Below, piece after piece: positions 1 through 13,728 of a DNA stretch of 64,000 bases (position 1 is the stretch's first letter; each line of letters starts with the position of its first letter). The stretch spans positions 1,422,501-1,486,500 of the forward strand of contig JALGQZ010000020.1 in the NCBI GenBank assembly GCA_023105745.1, given 5' to 3'. The DNA comes from Austropuccinia psidii. Lineage: Eukaryota; Basidiomycota; Pucciniomycetes; Pucciniales; Sphaerophragmiaceae. The position numbers and the translations under genes are program-made. The notes under the pieces are model-generated. The model made no database searches. It was not told the origin of the DNA and saw nothing but the letters and a program-made list of their open reading frames with translations.

Positions 1-2200
1 TAGGGTAGTGAATCTGATGAACTGATTGATTTTGATAATGAGTCCTCAGAATCTTCAGAATTTTGAGATGAGTCCACTTCCATAATTGGAGAGGGGACAT
101 TTGACTGTGATCTTAATGTTGTTGTACTGGTCACTTTTGATGGGGGTCTTCCTCTTCTCTTGGATTGACTTTCAATAATTTCAAATCTTGATGGTTCTCT
201 TTTGTTTGTATTTTCATTTTTATTCTTGGCTCCTTGAGGTCTTCCACGGATACTATTGCATTCTAGTGGGCATTCATAATATTGATTATCCTCTTGAATC
301 TTGGGAATTTGATCAAATGGGACTTTTACAGTCAAAAAATCTTGAAAATGTTGAAGAATTGGGTGATTTCTGCAATTGGTCTTTGCAAAAGGTCTTCCCC
401 AATATCTCCAAATATTTTCTTGGCTTCATTCTTTCTTTCTTTTTCAACACTTTGATTATCACCTTGAAAGTCAGTCTGAGAAAAGTATGACAAAGAAAAT
501 CAGTTAATAAGGAAAAAAGTTAGAATTTGAAGTTAAAAAACCCTCACAGGAAAATTCAAATGCCACTGAGGATGGAAGTCTGATATCTCAATCCTTTGGC
601 GCCTGGAAAATTCCTTTTGGGTCTTATGCTTGCAAAGAATTCCTTGATAATTGTTGTATTTGTTGCTGCATTTTTCATTGGGAGGAAATTTGGTTTTGAA
701 ATTTTCAAAGGAAATCTGAAGAGCATAATGAGACACCTTGCCATTGAGAGCACAGATGTGTGGAGGAAAATTCTCGACATGGACAATGATTTCTTTGGAG
801 ATTCTGTTGATGATTTCAATAAATTGTTTTCTGAATGCCATTTGGAGAGCCCTGACTACCTCCAGGAGAGTACCAGTGGACTTTTGGAGGCAAAGTTTAA
901 CCATGGCATGGGCACCTTCAACTCTGGAGGTGGAGCCCACACCCAGGTGGCAATGGTGGTTGTTCCAGGCTGGCACATAATAATTCTTTAGAGGAAGCCA
1001 GGTATTTTCCAAATATTTCAAGACTTCAAGATTTTTGACTTGATTTTGAAGCCTCTTCCAGTTGTCTTTGAAAGACTTTTCAGTGGATGAATAAATAACC
1101 TGAGAAATGAATCCAAAAGTCATTAATAAAAACAATAATAAGAAAAAAAGTGAAATAAAGTGAAAGATAAAAGTATATTACTTGATTCCAAAGGCCCATA
1201 AAATTTTCAAAATCAGTTCCATGACCAATTTTCTTCATGCAATAAGCAGATACATCTTTATTGATGTGCAAAATGCATAACATGACTTTGGAGTCTGGGA
1301 AGAGCTTCTTAATAGAGTTTTTCAAGGCCAGATCCCTGTCAATAACAATGAATGGAGGGGGAAACAGATTAGTGTTGTTGAGGACCTTTTCTATGTATTG
1401 ATTTAATGCTTAAGTATATGAGGGTTCAGTATCATTCTTCATCAAATAAAAATTCCCAGAAAATGTCTTATTGGTTGAGTTGGATCTAACAATATGAAAA
1501 AGGGGGATTTTGTAATTATTTGTTTTACCAGTACAATCCATAAGAATGAAATTAGGAAATCCATGAAGGAGTTTTATAGCATGGGGGTGAGTGAAAAACA
1601 ATCAGGTAATGTGTACCTAAGCATCCCTTGCAGAGGACCAAAAAAAAGTTTCTTCTTTGAGGGTGTCAATAAGAGCATCAATGGGCCTTCTGCCTTGCAG
1701 TTTGTCTTTCTTGATTTTCTTGACTTGGTTTTAAATGTCTTGAAGGATTACAGGCCTGTCAGACTCCCTCCTGCTGCATAATTGGGTCTGAATTTGCCTT
1801 GGCATGAGCAGTGATTCATACATTTGAGAAATTTGGGATGTTTCTTGCTCATTGAATTTCCTGAAATCAGGATGTGCCATGATATTTTCAGTGGCATCAT
1901 GGCTATGTTCAGGATTTTTGAATTTAAGAGTCCAAGTAGTACTCTTGGAATATTTTCTGGCATAAAGTCTAAAAGGACAGTCAAGCTTTCTTGAGGTGAA
2001 TGTTTTGGAGGGGCTTTTGTTGGGATTTGGGGTCCCAGACTTGTCACAACCTATTTCAATTTGGTTGTGGGTCATATTGGACCTCAAGGTGGACACAGCA
2101 TACCCCTGAGCCCTGGAGAAATTATGCACATGCTGCCAAAGAAGCTCAAGGGTCTGAAATTCACCTTCAGTGGGGGTTTTCAGACTTATTGAGGGAAAAG
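1..2200 (-). pseudogene. MULE (Mutator-like) transposase, FAR1-like, partial and broken
   Basis: Read from about 2,200 down to the window edge this is a Mutator-like transposase. An N-terminal FAR1-like region (about 2,190-1,731) has the QGYAV and CPFRLYARK segments. The MULE catalytic core follows: FILMDCTGKTNNYKIPL (first Asp, near 1,560), FIVIDRDLALKNS (second Asp, near 1,340) and STSRVEGAHAMVK (Glu, near 930). The C-terminus has IRGRPQGAKNKN and SKRRGRP basic AT-hook-like motifs (about 270-110). Two introns are visible on the minus strand: 1,181-1,100 (GTAATA...CTCAG) and 547-476 (GTGAGG...CTCAG). The gene is dead: in-frame TAA at 1,731-1,733, a one-base frameshift near 1,600 and a TAA near 1,410. 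The catalytic DDE residues themselves survive. The stop codon lies beyond position 1, and I found no clear ATG for the N-terminus. The family call is secure; the precise ends are not. Confidence 0.85.
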
Positions 2201-5200
2201 ATGTTTAAATTTGAGAAAAAGGGGAATTTGGGGATTTGGAATGGGGCAAGAACCTTTCAAAAGGTGAAAAAGAAGTGAAAAAAGGTAGGAAACATTAAAA
2301 GATGTGGTTGAGAGTGAAAAAAGTGGTTTAATTGTGGGATAATTGGATGAGGGAAGGTAAAAAATTGGAAATTTAGAGTCTTGAAAGCAGTTTGTTGTGG
2401 TGGAAAATGCAGTCTTTGGGGGAAAAAAAGAAAGAAAAGTGTGAAAAGCTTTGCAAAATGGCTTTGGTAATGCTGGTTTTCAAAAAAAAAACTGTTTGGG
2501 GTGGGTATAATGTGGATTATTTGGGGTGTTTGGTCTTTTTTTCTTTGGGGGGGGGGGGCAGGGAAAAAGAATCTGAGACAGTTGGGAGTTAGAGGGGCTT
2601 TGGGGAGAAAAACACTTTTTTGGGACATGTTTTGGCCCAATACAGGCATGTTATGTTTCATTTTTAATTAAAAATGGGCCCAGGGCACCCCTTACATGTT
2701 TTTACCAATACCCTGAATATATTGCTAATTACTTCCATTTTTTTCTTTTCAAAGCTAAAAACACATTTCTGCGACAGCTTGGTTTGAACATTTCACCTTG
2801 AATTATTCCTGTTTCATTATATGTGCTAATATTCATATTATACAAAGGCTTACTAGATATAGAAGAAAAAGCCAGAGCTCTTTCAATTGAAGAATTGAGA
2901 ATTTGATATGAAAAATTTCATTTCATTTAACCAAAATTAGATAAATAAGATAAAAGAGTCTCAGTAAGAGAAAATTATGCCTGCCTGTACATACTTGCAT
3001 CCAAGGGGGAAGCCAGTCCTCCACATTTGAAAAAATAAATAAGCTCTGAAAAATTGGGAACTTCCCACTCAAAATGGCAAGAAACCTGTTTTGATTTTTA
3101 TTAATTATTATAATCTTAAATAAAGTGAAAAATTTTATTTGAAGTATATTTTATCTTATTTGGATCATTTTTGTACCTATTTCACTTCATTTGCTAATTT
3201 ACATATTTTTTGTATTTCAAATTAAGTTAAAATACTTTTCATGAGAAATTTATGGAAGATAATATTATTTTGAAGATAGATAGTTTATATTTCAGTTTGG
3301 TTTCAAAACTGAGTCCAAAGGGTATTATAGTATTCAAATACTGTGCATAAAAATTGATAAATAAAGAGAATTGTAACATTTATTTCACAAAGGAGATCTG
3401 ATATCTGTTGAAATTTATCTCATGTTCCCCTTTTGAAAGGTAACTAACCATTTTCATAATATCTTATTCATATTTTTTCACTTTCACTGCTTTATATTTT
3501 TTCCTATTTTCCCAAGAAAATATTTCATGAATTGCTAATTCAAAAGTATTTCAAAATAAAATTGATGAAAAGTTTGATGATGTGAAAAAAATATTTAAAT
3601 TTTATAATCAGAAAAATAAGATATATATTTTCAAAAAGAACAGAAATATGGGATCATTTATTTAAATGCATAATTTTTCCAATGGGAGAACCCAGCTCTT
3701 TAAATTTACAAAAAATATGAAATATGAAAAAGTGGAAAATTACTTATTTCAAAGAGGGCACCATACTTTTCATTTTGGAATCACTCCTATCCTTTCAATT
3801 AAAATCTCATTTTATTATCCCTTATTAATATATTTGGCTTTATTAGTTTATGTGCTAGTGTGAATATATTATCAATTCAAATTTCAATGAGGAATCGAAG
3901 TATTTTGGAAAAATAATAGTGTGTAAAGATAGACAATATTTCATAAATCAATTCAAATACTAGAAATCTACTCAAAATAATTACCATTATTGAGAATTTT
4001 CTATTACTATCTGATAATGATATATTTCATGTGATTGTTTTCAAATTCAAAAGCCCATGGCAGCCTGCTATACTTTATTCACCTCAAAGCCTTCCTGTTT
4101 AGCTATATGTGATAATTCTTGTATTTTAAGCAGATCCAAAGCATACAGAATAGATACAATAATTGAAATAAAAACTTCAATTTATTTTTAAAAAAATTGA
4201 AAAAATAATTTACAGGAAGCTCATTAAAGGGAAATTATTCATTCCTGTACTGAACTGTGCCAAAAGGAGCAGCCATTATTCCATATTTTCAAAAAAGACC
4301 AAATTTCTAACATTGTGAAATTTCCACTCACCATAATAGAACCATCCATTTTTATAATTGAAAAAAAAGTTTAAAATAAACTTGAAAGTTAAGTATATTT
4401 TATTCTCTTTATATTTGTGGTTGTTTCACTTTATTTGATATTGGTTCTTTTTTGAATGTAAAATTCATATACTAGAATATCCATAATAAATTTGTGAAGT
4501 GTAACTATTGTATTGGGTAAATAACTCATTGAAAGGGCATCCAAGTATTAAAAACCCATATATGATAATTTAACAAGCCATAAATATTTAATAAGATTTT
4601 TTAGAAAAAATATTTAGTCTAATGATATATTAATTCATTCTATCATTTTTGGAAGGGGGAAAACCACTTCTAGAAAAGATATTATAATTCATTTCCCTTG
4701 AAGATTTTCTTATTCCATATATGTGTTAATTGAATGATTCTATGGATGGATAATGAAAAGGGGAAGTGAATTCAACTAAAAGATATGAAAATACTAACAT
4801 TCTGTGTGATATCATTGGGAAAACTCAAACATATTAATTTCATATACATTTGGAAGGGAAAAGTTATGTAATATTTGTCTATGAAACTCTTGATAATATT
4901 ACTATTACTCAAGAGTAATATGAATGTTCTTATGAATTTTAATAAAAGAATTTATTATAACCATAATTGAAAAATTGATTATTTCTTTTACTTTTGATAC
5001 ACTACTAGTTAGTATAGCAGGAAGAAGTAATTTTCTACTAGAATAAACTACAAGAAGTATTAATAATAAAACTGCTTCTTAAAATGATATAAAATTATTT
5101 AAATGTATAATTATAATTTTCAAGAAAAATTATCAAGATAATTCCTGAAGAAAACTATTACTAGAGAAAAAATTCAATAATTAAGTAAAAAAACTCACTA

Positions 5201-6480
5201 ATACTTCAATAATACCTTGAAAAGAATTGTTAGAGTGATTTACCAGATCAAAAGTGAGTTATAACAGTAATACAAAAAATATGACAGCTAAATACTATTG
5301 TAAATAGTGTATTTTTATTATTTCATGTCTTTCTGATAGATCATGAAAGAATAAAAACATTTAAGAAAAGATTTAACTAATAATTACTTGTTGGTACCAA
5401 TGATACGGTTGAATCGTAAGCTGATTTGGAAAAAACAGCAAGAGGAGGCCTCTTTTAAGTCAACAACATCTCAAAGAGGCTTTCCATGGAGAAAAATGAA
5501 ATCCAATGAGTGAGAAACCATTAATCCTCTTTGGATTAGTGATTACATCACCTCTTGTCATGTAGAATTATCATCATTACTTATTAAATCATTTTACATG
5601 ACTACCAACCCTCTGGGTTATCAATTTCATTGGAAATTCCATCACATATTGTATTTTCTGTGAATTTTTGAAGATTCAGTGTTTCATGTGGAATTATCAA
5701 AAATGGACTGTAAGTAAACAGTTTAATTTGAATTATTAATTAATAATTATTTTTAACTTTTTTGTGTATTATCTATTTCTTCATTGGTTTTGAAAGTTTC
5801 AGAAAGATTAATTAATAAGTGTATTTTTAATGAATTGTTGAAGTTTTTACCTTATTTATATGTAGAAAAAAAAGCACAATAATAGCTGGTTTCCATGAGG
5901 TAAATGCATGGATACTAGTCCAAAAAGGGTTTCAATTAATATTCAAAGGTTTACCCATGATAAATAATTAGTAATTGACATTGTTACAGGAGTCAGATTT
6001 TCTCATTACCTCCTTGTCACATTAAAATACCAGATTATTTTCTATTTGCTTATGATTTAATGGGACTTTAACTTGGTAACCAAGCTCCAAAAAAGGTTTT
6101 GGTATACTAATTAGGCAATGATAAGCCATTGATATAAGATCTAGGGCTATCCATGCCTTAGAGGCCTCAGAAGCTGGGTACCCCAGCTCTCTTTGATGTC
6201 TTTTGTCTGCCTTAACTATTTTCACTTCAAAAATAGTAATTCAGGCTTCAAGACTGATATCCACTATGGATTTACCAAAAGTATATGTAAGAATAAGTTA
6301 ATATCAATTTCCAAAAAAATGAATAACACTATTATTAGTTTATATGTAACATTGTATATATCACATTCCCATTATTTTGGCATGAAATTGAGAAAAACAA
6401 ATAATTCCACAATTCTTTTATGTGATATTTATGATGTGGTGTTGAAGTATTTTCCATATTACCACAACATAGAGTCAATT

Positions 6481-6560
6481 TAAGCTTATTCACTCTATTG
6501 AGCTACCCTAGGTGAATTTCTAAGCTTATTCACTCTATTGAGCTACCCTAGGTAAATTTC
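6481..6560. repeat. 40-bp tandem duplication, two copies
   Basis: Two adjacent 40-bp units begin TAAGCTTATTCACTCTATTG and differ at a single base (GGTGAATTTC versus GGTAAATTTC). A nearly perfect tandem copy in otherwise decayed DNA suggests a recent slippage or repair event. No coding meaning seen. Confidence 0.9.
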
Positions 6561-7320
6561 TCTGTAGAATCCAAATATGGCCTCAAATATATGGCTTTAC
6601 TCAATCAAAAAAAAGTTATTCATCTTTTCCTAAATAAAGAATGAGAAATTTTGGATATATGCATGACTTATGAGTTATTCATAGTTCAGAATTTGTTTTG
6701 AAAATTATGGCCTATTTGGGTATGTAAGATATACACCAAGGCTCACAAATTATGTATACCCATACATAACTCAACCAGAAGGAGCACTTAGTACTTCAAA
6801 GCTGTAAAAAGTACAGGGAAACCTCTGAAAAAGCGGAAAAGTTTCCTTTATAAATAAGAAAATCTCAATTATATAGCTTTATAATTTATCATTTATTCAA
6901 TATTATTGATAAGAAAATTGGAGGAATATCATCTCCTCTTTTCACTTCAGCTTCAATTAATAGCTTTTATTGATCTGAAAGTTAGATAAATACTTGTACA
7001 ATGAGTATAGTAGTTATGAGAAGATTTGAAAATGCTTAAGTAAAGAGTTTCATTTCATTAAAATATTAAATAAAACTTTTTGAAATGAAACAATATTGTT
7101 GAATATTATTCAACAAATAAGAAAAAGATGTATATGTATCAGAACTAAGTATGATAAAGTTTTAGCTTTTATTTTAAGTAATGAACTTCATTTTAGTTAT
7201 TGAAAATATAAAACTCTATTTAAAATAATTATATAGACTTTCTATATTAAGATTAATCTGAGTTTAATTAAAAATAAAAGTAAAAGCATTACAAAATATA
7301 AAAGGTGTTCAGTTTTTGAG

Positions 7321-7347
<27 letters not shown>
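7321..7347. repeat. (TA)n microsatellite
   Basis: About 27 bases of uninterrupted alternating TA within AT-rich non-coding DNA. Confidence 0.9.
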
Positions 7348-7351
<4 letters not shown>

Positions 7352-7918
7352 TATTGTCAGAATAAAATGAATTTCAAGCTCCATGAGATAGAAAATTGAA
7401 ATAAATAAAATATGTAAGGTTATTCTAGCATAAAATCAATCAAAAATAAATTAACTAAATAATACCCAATCAATTTTAGACTAGATAATCTTTGAATTTC
7501 CAATTATGTATAGATATTTAAAGATAGAAATCTATCCATTAATATAATAGGAGAAAAAAATTATTTTGAAGAGACTAAAAAAGAGTGATTAAATTGAGTA
7601 CTTATCAATATTAAAGACTTGAAAATCGTTTTATTATGACATATATTAATTGAAAAACAATAATTCATGGTTGAAATGGGAAAATGGTACACAATAAATT
7701 TGATGGAATTATTTTTTCATATATATCACATAGTAATGTAATAGAAACTGTGTATATTTTTTTATAAAGGAATGAGTAATGGAATAAAACTCAATGAATT
7801 AATTTTTTTGGTAAAATTATTTCTCTCAATCAAATAGTGTTCTATTAGAAAATATAATTGGACTCCAATTTTTAATTGATCCACCAGCTTGAATTAATTA
7901 ATAAATTTTACTCCCTTA

Positions 7919-8104
7919 TCATCTAGTTCCCAAATCTATGTATTGTATCTCAAGAATAAATAGCACCAAAATTCTCCTTTTAGTATATAAAATGATAATA
8001 TCTTGGCTTAAAAAAAAGATAAGACCAATCTTTACTATTTCTTCTCCATTGAAATTAGAACCCCACCTTTTTAGAGCAACAGATAATTGAATTTCTGTAT
8101 CCAT
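7919..8104 (-). pseudogene. PIF/Harbinger transposase N-terminal fragment
   Basis: A 61-codon minus-strand reading frame contains EIQLSVALKRWGSNFNGEE, KIGLIFFLS and IILYTKRR. These line up with the region before the DDE domain of Harbinger transposases in this same window: QLAVELSRLG...NGN, IGMLFGISHGAIVLYTQRV in element A. This region carries the helix-turn-helix thought to help DNA binding. No DDE domain can be followed downstream on the minus strand, so this is a truncated or badly decayed copy. The call rests on a short motif match. Confidence 0.5.
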
Positions 8105-8583
8105 TTTTTGAACCTTCCAGAATTATGGAAGATATGAGCTTTCTGAATTTTTAGTACCAATTATTGAGATTGTTGATGATCAATTTGTATAGTTCTTTGA
8201 ATTTTTTTGATGCTATACTTCATAGGTATTGTGCCATATACATATATTGTGGGAGATTCCACATGTGTTCAAGTAGCATTTATCACATATAGCATGCAAT
8301 ACCAAAAGATCATTTCCAATTTTTAAGCCAGTATCAGGATTCATTGAATAGGTAAAATGGGTAAAATTTATATCATGTATCAAAGATTCTTTTTTAAAGC
8401 ATTCAGAATGATAATGATATTCTATTTTATCAAATTTAACCTTTGTAGTAGAAATATATATTTACAATTTAATGGAATCTCAAATCTGTTCAGGAAGTAA
8501 GATATGAAAGAGAGCTTTAATTAAGGAATATTTCATTCACGTACAGATGAAAAGTTCTGGAATGGGAAAATATATAACTTTGT

Positions 8584-8606
8584 ACCAAAAACACTGTGTT
8601 TTTGGT
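8584..8606. repeat. Short hairpin near the Harbinger fragment
   Basis: ACCAAAAACA-CTG-TGTTTTTGGT is a perfect 10-bp stem with a 3-nt loop. Preceded by TTTGT, it resembles the GGTACCAAAAA subterminal motif next to the Harbinger-type ends at 12.6 and 19.3 kb, so it may mark the end region of the decayed copy at 7.9-8.1 kb. Confidence 0.45.
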
Positions 8607-11600
8607 AGTTTGAAGTCTCATAAGATTGGAGGTTTGTGAGTTAGAAAATACCAAAAGATTAAGTTTTTTTATTTTAAGCAAAAAATGTGGGATTTATAAT
8701 TCTAAATTGTTTGTCTTTGTAAAAATAAATTACTTTATACATCTTTATATATATTGATTTTTCAAAATAGATAGATAAATACACAATTATTTCTATTAAT
8801 ATTATTCTTTGGTAGATTAGAATATTTTTAAATCCAAAAAAATTCCTTCTTTTATAGAAAAAATAATAATTTTAACATTTATTTCTTGTTTACGTTATAT
8901 ATATATATGGCAATTATTAAGTTTTAATTTTTTATTTACTGATTATATATTGGATAATATTATAAACTAGTGTTAAAGCTATAAAATCTAAAATTAAAAA
9001 TTAGTCTTTCTTTAAAAAAAAATCTCACAAATAAATGAATATTTATTCTTTTCACATATGAGAAATTTTGGGGCTTAGTATTTACCTTAGTTTTTCAAAC
9101 CACATATTCAATGAAATAAGTTTCTTTTCAAATGAAAAAAATTATTATTTAATAAGAAATACACCAAAAATTAATTAAATTCAAGTTTTTAATCTGAATC
9201 TTAGATAAAAACCAAGTCTTTTTTGTGCAGTTTTCAAGAAAATCTTGAATTAAAAGAAATAAAAAATAATGATAGTATTAAAAATATCTTGAGAGTAAAA
9301 AGACTAGAATCATTTTTTTAAAAATGAAAATCAATTACTGTGAAATAAATAATTTGATGAAAATTTATCATTTTTAAAAAAGCATTAATGAGATTTGAAC
9401 AAAGAGAAATCTCCATAAGAGATTTCTAAAGCCATAAGAGATTTCCTGCAGGATACCTATCTTGAACTATGCTATAAATGGAGTGTGAAATATTTGTTTG
9501 AAATCATAGTCTTCAAAATGGTTACAAAAGATAAAAAAAACTAAAAAATATAACATTGAATATATAAGCTGGGTGGAATAGCTTTCTGAGAGATTATAAC
9601 TTCTTCAACTCCATTTTTAGTATGTCTGAAGAGGAAAAATAATCATAGGAGTAAAAAAAATATGTCTAGAAGAATTTTTAATACATACAAAAGCTTTTAA
9701 ATAATATGATAAAGGTGTTTAGGATGTATAATTGGGTTTTTGAAGGAAACTTTTTTAATTAAAATAGTAAAACATTTTTCAATTGAAAGGAAATTTGTTA
9801 TGAAGAGAATCTTTGATAAATTCAGAAATCAATTTATTTTTTTCAATCCTTTTTTTTAAAGGAATTTGTAGCTGATCATTTGTTTGGGAGTCAGTTTTGA
9901 ATAAATCAACTGCATTTAAATACAAAAGGCCTTCCTTTAAGCCATTTTTGGATGGAATTTAGCCTTTAAAATGTATTTTTATAATAGATGTAGGCTATGA
10001 GCTTTAAAAAAAATGAAAAGATAGGTTTAAAATACCCAAATAAAAGTGGTTGATACTTTTACTCCAGTCCAGCACCATGAAGGGTAGCTAATCCCAAATA
10101 GAAAAAAGCTTAGATTAACTGGGTTTTATTGAAGCCCCATAATAAAATTAGCTTACAGACTCTCCTAGATTCCAAGAAAAAGTACAATTGGCTTTGAACT
10201 TCTTACAATACAGGGTTTTAGTTCAGTATGTTGAGGGAATTTGAATATATTGGGTAAAATATTTCTTTTTTCTAATCAAAATTACATTATTTCAATTTAT
10301 TCTGATTCAATTAATTTAGTTTTATTATTTTTTTAACATAAAATGAATAATTTAACTCAAGTGTACCATCATTAAATGGTGAATTTTCATTTTTAATACA
10401 ATAAAACTTTTTAGATCCCCAAGAGTTTGCGGAAACATTGAAAAGTCTGTGCATCAGGTTAAACATTTCTTGAATAAACCAACATTTACCACATATGGTA
10501 ACCCATGGAGTATATGTCTACAAAAGCCCAATTTTACCTTATAAAACCCATCTTTAACCTCAAAGGAAACACAGATATATTCTCCCCATTCAATTAATTT
10601 TCAATTTCCTTCGCTTATATTTATTTTTTTCTTAATCAGCCTCTATTCTATAAATTTATTGGAAATAAAATCTTTTTTCAACATTTTAATTTGAAAAATT
10701 ATTTTTGTAGCTTCACATATGGTTGAAAAATTTAAACTTGATAAATTTGGATAAAATGTAAGGACTTTCATAATGATGTTAGAAATAGAAACCAATCAAT
10801 ATTAAGCAGAAAAACACTGGAAGAAATCACCTTTGAAGAATAATAAAAAATTGATACCTAAGATAATCTTCCAGAAGAGGACTTGATTGTTGGAAATATT
10901 TTGTATATCAATCAGAATGGAAATAAAACAACATTTTTCATTAAAATATATACGAGGATATTCAGAAAAGAATTCAGAGATTCAATTCCAAAAGCATTTT
11001 CTCCAAAGACACAAGGAAAAATAAAAAATAAAGAGCCAAAAAGTTCAATTAAAGAACGGCTGGGAACTTGAAAATCAAAGATCTCACAGAATAACAGAAT
11101 AAATGTTGAATTCGGACTAACTGGCCAATAAAGGTATTTAATTTCCCCACTTCTATAAGCTTTAATACTGTTGAAATCTTCATTAAGAATATTAGTGAGC
11201 CTTATTATGTCTTCACTTGTGGCTTTTTTGAAGCAAGTCTTATTTGGTTTGAATTTATTTCTTCATTAAAATTCCACTTGGAAAATGCATTTTAACCTCA
11301 AATTATGAAAGCATGAAGGGAAATTCAAAACACTTAGCAGTTGATTTGAGAAACGACCAACAATATCTACTGTAAATCACAAGTCAAAATATGGCTTGAA
11401 AAATATGTTTTTGAGCTCAGCTTTCAGTTCTATCATGAGTGAATGGCATAGAAAAAAATGAAATTTTGACTTTTTTAATTGAGAATATTCAAGGTAAATA
11501 TGCACCATGAATAGATTTTCAACGATTAATATCTGAAATATTTAAAAAATTTAATCTTATTCAAAAATAAAAATAAAAATATGGTTCTTGAAAGCCTTCC

Positions 11601-12500
11601 TTTTTGATACCCACAATTACCATTGTGAAAAAGGGAATCTCAGATATTCTAAATTATTCAATTTTTTTTATATATTTAATCACTATATTAGAATTTGCTG
11701 CTTTTTAGGAGATTGTTTATTATAATATTTGAGGAATATTTACAATACAGACTTACACGTTTTTCCTAAGGGTCTAATCAGGTTTGTTAAATAAATCAAA
11801 ATAATTCTATGCATGAATCTTAGAGTTTCCACTTAAAACTCAGAACATTCAATGAATCAAAAGAAGTGGAATCAAAAAATAGGAATTGGTTTGGACATTT
11901 TCTAATTTTTGTAAGCTTAAGTTCAGTTGTGCAAAACACATGCACAATATGAACACATACACTTCAATTATTCATAGATTATAAAATTCATGAAGCACTA
12001 AAATTTGGAAAGAAAAGATAATTGTAAGCACTAAATATGACCCAAATAAACTGAAATATTTCTCAATTTTAATATTTTCATAATTCAAGCTTAGATAAGT
12101 AAAGCTTCAGAAAATCTACCCAGAGGTGAAGCGGTGAATTTTGGCATAAAGAATCAAGATTTAATATTGATTTTATATTTTTATGAAAATGGAAGTTTTC
12201 ATTAATATATCCATGTAAGTTTCTTTCCAAATATATTATTTTTAACGAATTAATTTTCAAATAATGATCTTTCTCAGTAGCAGAATATCTATCATAATCA
12301 GTTTTTAAAAAAACTTCAATTAATTTTTATTTTTATATTGAGTTTTTAATAGTAGAAATATATAATTCCTATATTTTTAAGAAAGAAGTTACCTGTATTT
12401 TTAGCCTTTTTGTTAAGATAAAATCTTCCCAAAACCTACAATATGTATACCTCATAAAGTAAATTTCATCTGATAGTGATTTGGACTTTGAAAATTCTAT
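8607..12500. other. AT-rich DNA, nothing recognised
   Basis: Both strands are closed by frequent stops. The few short open frames (near 10.9, 12.1 and 12.4 kb) have no recognisable motif and low-complexity composition. No TIR, LTR or tandem array was seen. Confidence 0.55.
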
Positions 12501-12502
12501 AT

Positions 12503-12720
12503 TAGGGGGTGTAAAAGCTACCAGATATTGAATTACAAACCCAAATTTTTTATGAGAAAATCCCACATTTCATTTATGAATTTTTGAAAATACCACACCT
12601 AAAAAGGTGTGGTATTTCAGGGTACAAAAACCTTATTTTTGGTACCAAATGATAAATTTAATCACCTTAAATACCACATTTCCTTGTGCAGGAAAATTTT
12701 TTCAGGTAGCCATTAATTAA
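12503..12720 (+). mobile_element. End of a Harbinger-related MITE with subterminal hairpin
   Basis: TAGGGGGTGTAAAAGCTACC at 12,503 is a variant of the element A terminus (TAGGGGGTGTCAAAGTCACC). About 86 bp inside lies a perfect 12-bp hairpin, AATACCACACCT-AAAA-AGGTGTGGTATT (12,589-12,616), followed by GGTACAAAAACC and GGTACC. The right end of element A has the same order of parts. No partner end is recognised, so this is a solitary or truncated end. Confidence 0.55.
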
Positions 12721-13446
12721 ATTGATATTTATTTCTATAATTCATTTATTAAAAGCTCTTGAAATATTCATAAACCTGAAAAACCATAGAGTTATGTAAT
12801 TTTCAAACACATATGCATGTAATATAGTGAAATAATAAAGTAATCCATTAACAGAAGAACTAAAACACAATGAAGTTAAATGATCAATTATTCAAAAGAA
12901 TCTTCTGGAAAGCAACCCCAAAGATCTTGAATTGAAAAACTAGATGAGTTTTAGAATAATTCAAGGAAATAGTATTTTCTTTTTGAGATGGTTTATCTTT
13001 TGCATCCCAATCTTTTCTAAGTGGTAGTAGTATAATTAAGCTTCATAATATTAAATATCAAATCTCTCTTGATTTATTTTTGTTTTATAAAATATATTTT
13101 TAGAAATGTTAACTTTACAATCAACTGGATTCATCATTGAGCTGAATATAAATATTTCATTCATGAATATTGATTATTATTTTATTGATATCCTAATTTT
13201 TGCACAAAACACAAATAATTCAAAATATATTGAGTCAATAATTTCTAATTTTCAATTTTGAAAGACCCCTTTTTATTAAAATCTAATTAAACTACTTACA
13301 TATATAAATCATAATCCAAATTAAACAAAATATTTAATATTTAATATTGTTTTAAAAAAATTTCTAGAGAAATCAGAAAAAGGTTAATCTTGTAGTTATA
13401 GGAATGATTGATTTCCCGTTCAAAGTAATTGATTTTATTGTTACAA

Positions 13447-13472
13447 TAGGGGGTGTCAAAGTCACCAAATCC
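13447..13472 (+). repeat. Left terminal inverted repeat of element A
   Basis: The first 26 bases match the inverse complement of 19,425-19,450 at 24 positions and the end at 20,035 over the first 13 bases or so. GGGATTTGG and CCAAATCCC motifs repeat in the next 150 bp, as they do near the 19,450 end. Confidence 0.8.
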
Positions 13473-13728
13473 TGCCTTGAAATAATGCGGGATTTGGAAC
13501 CCAAATCCCAAAACTAAATCCAGGGTTTTTTATGTGTAAATCACATGGCATCTTAACTGAGTCCCCTGGTATTTTGACCAAATCCCATGCATCTGGGATT
13601 TCAGCTTGAAACCTAACCCAAATGAGTATTCACAATTCATAACTGTACAACATATTCTTCTACACTCCATTTTTGACAATCTGACTGAACAGCTTAAATT
13701 CCATTTATACTTCTTCATCCATATAATA

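Larger units (their letters stand above)
2220..7900. other. AT-rich DNA without recognisable genes
   Basis: The first 450 bases flank the transposase and include a run of about a dozen G near 2,549 and the GC-richer piece around 2,675-2,690 (GGGCCCAGGGCACCCC), possibly element end sequence. From about 2,700 on, all six frames are closed within roughly 100 codons, and no family is recognisable in the short open stretches near 3.7, 6.0 and 6.2 kb. I see only A/T runs and a short tandem duplication (annotated separately). Confidence 0.6.

Noticed and set aside
188..490. 100-codon plus-strand frame at the left edge
   Set aside because: It is the complement of the MULE transposase 3' exon, whose IRGRPQGAKNKN and KRRGRP motifs are on the minus strand.
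2257..2661. 134-codon minus-strand frame upstream of the MULE gene
   Set aside because: Composition is Phe/Pro/His-rich low complexity and it includes the poly-G run; no domain, and it does not join the transposase frame.
13606..13720. Plus-strand frame 5' of the element A Myb/SANT-like gene as an extended N-terminus
   Set aside because: Its translation (KPNPNEYSQF...) has no similarity to the family's N-terminus; the ATG at 13,729 fits better.
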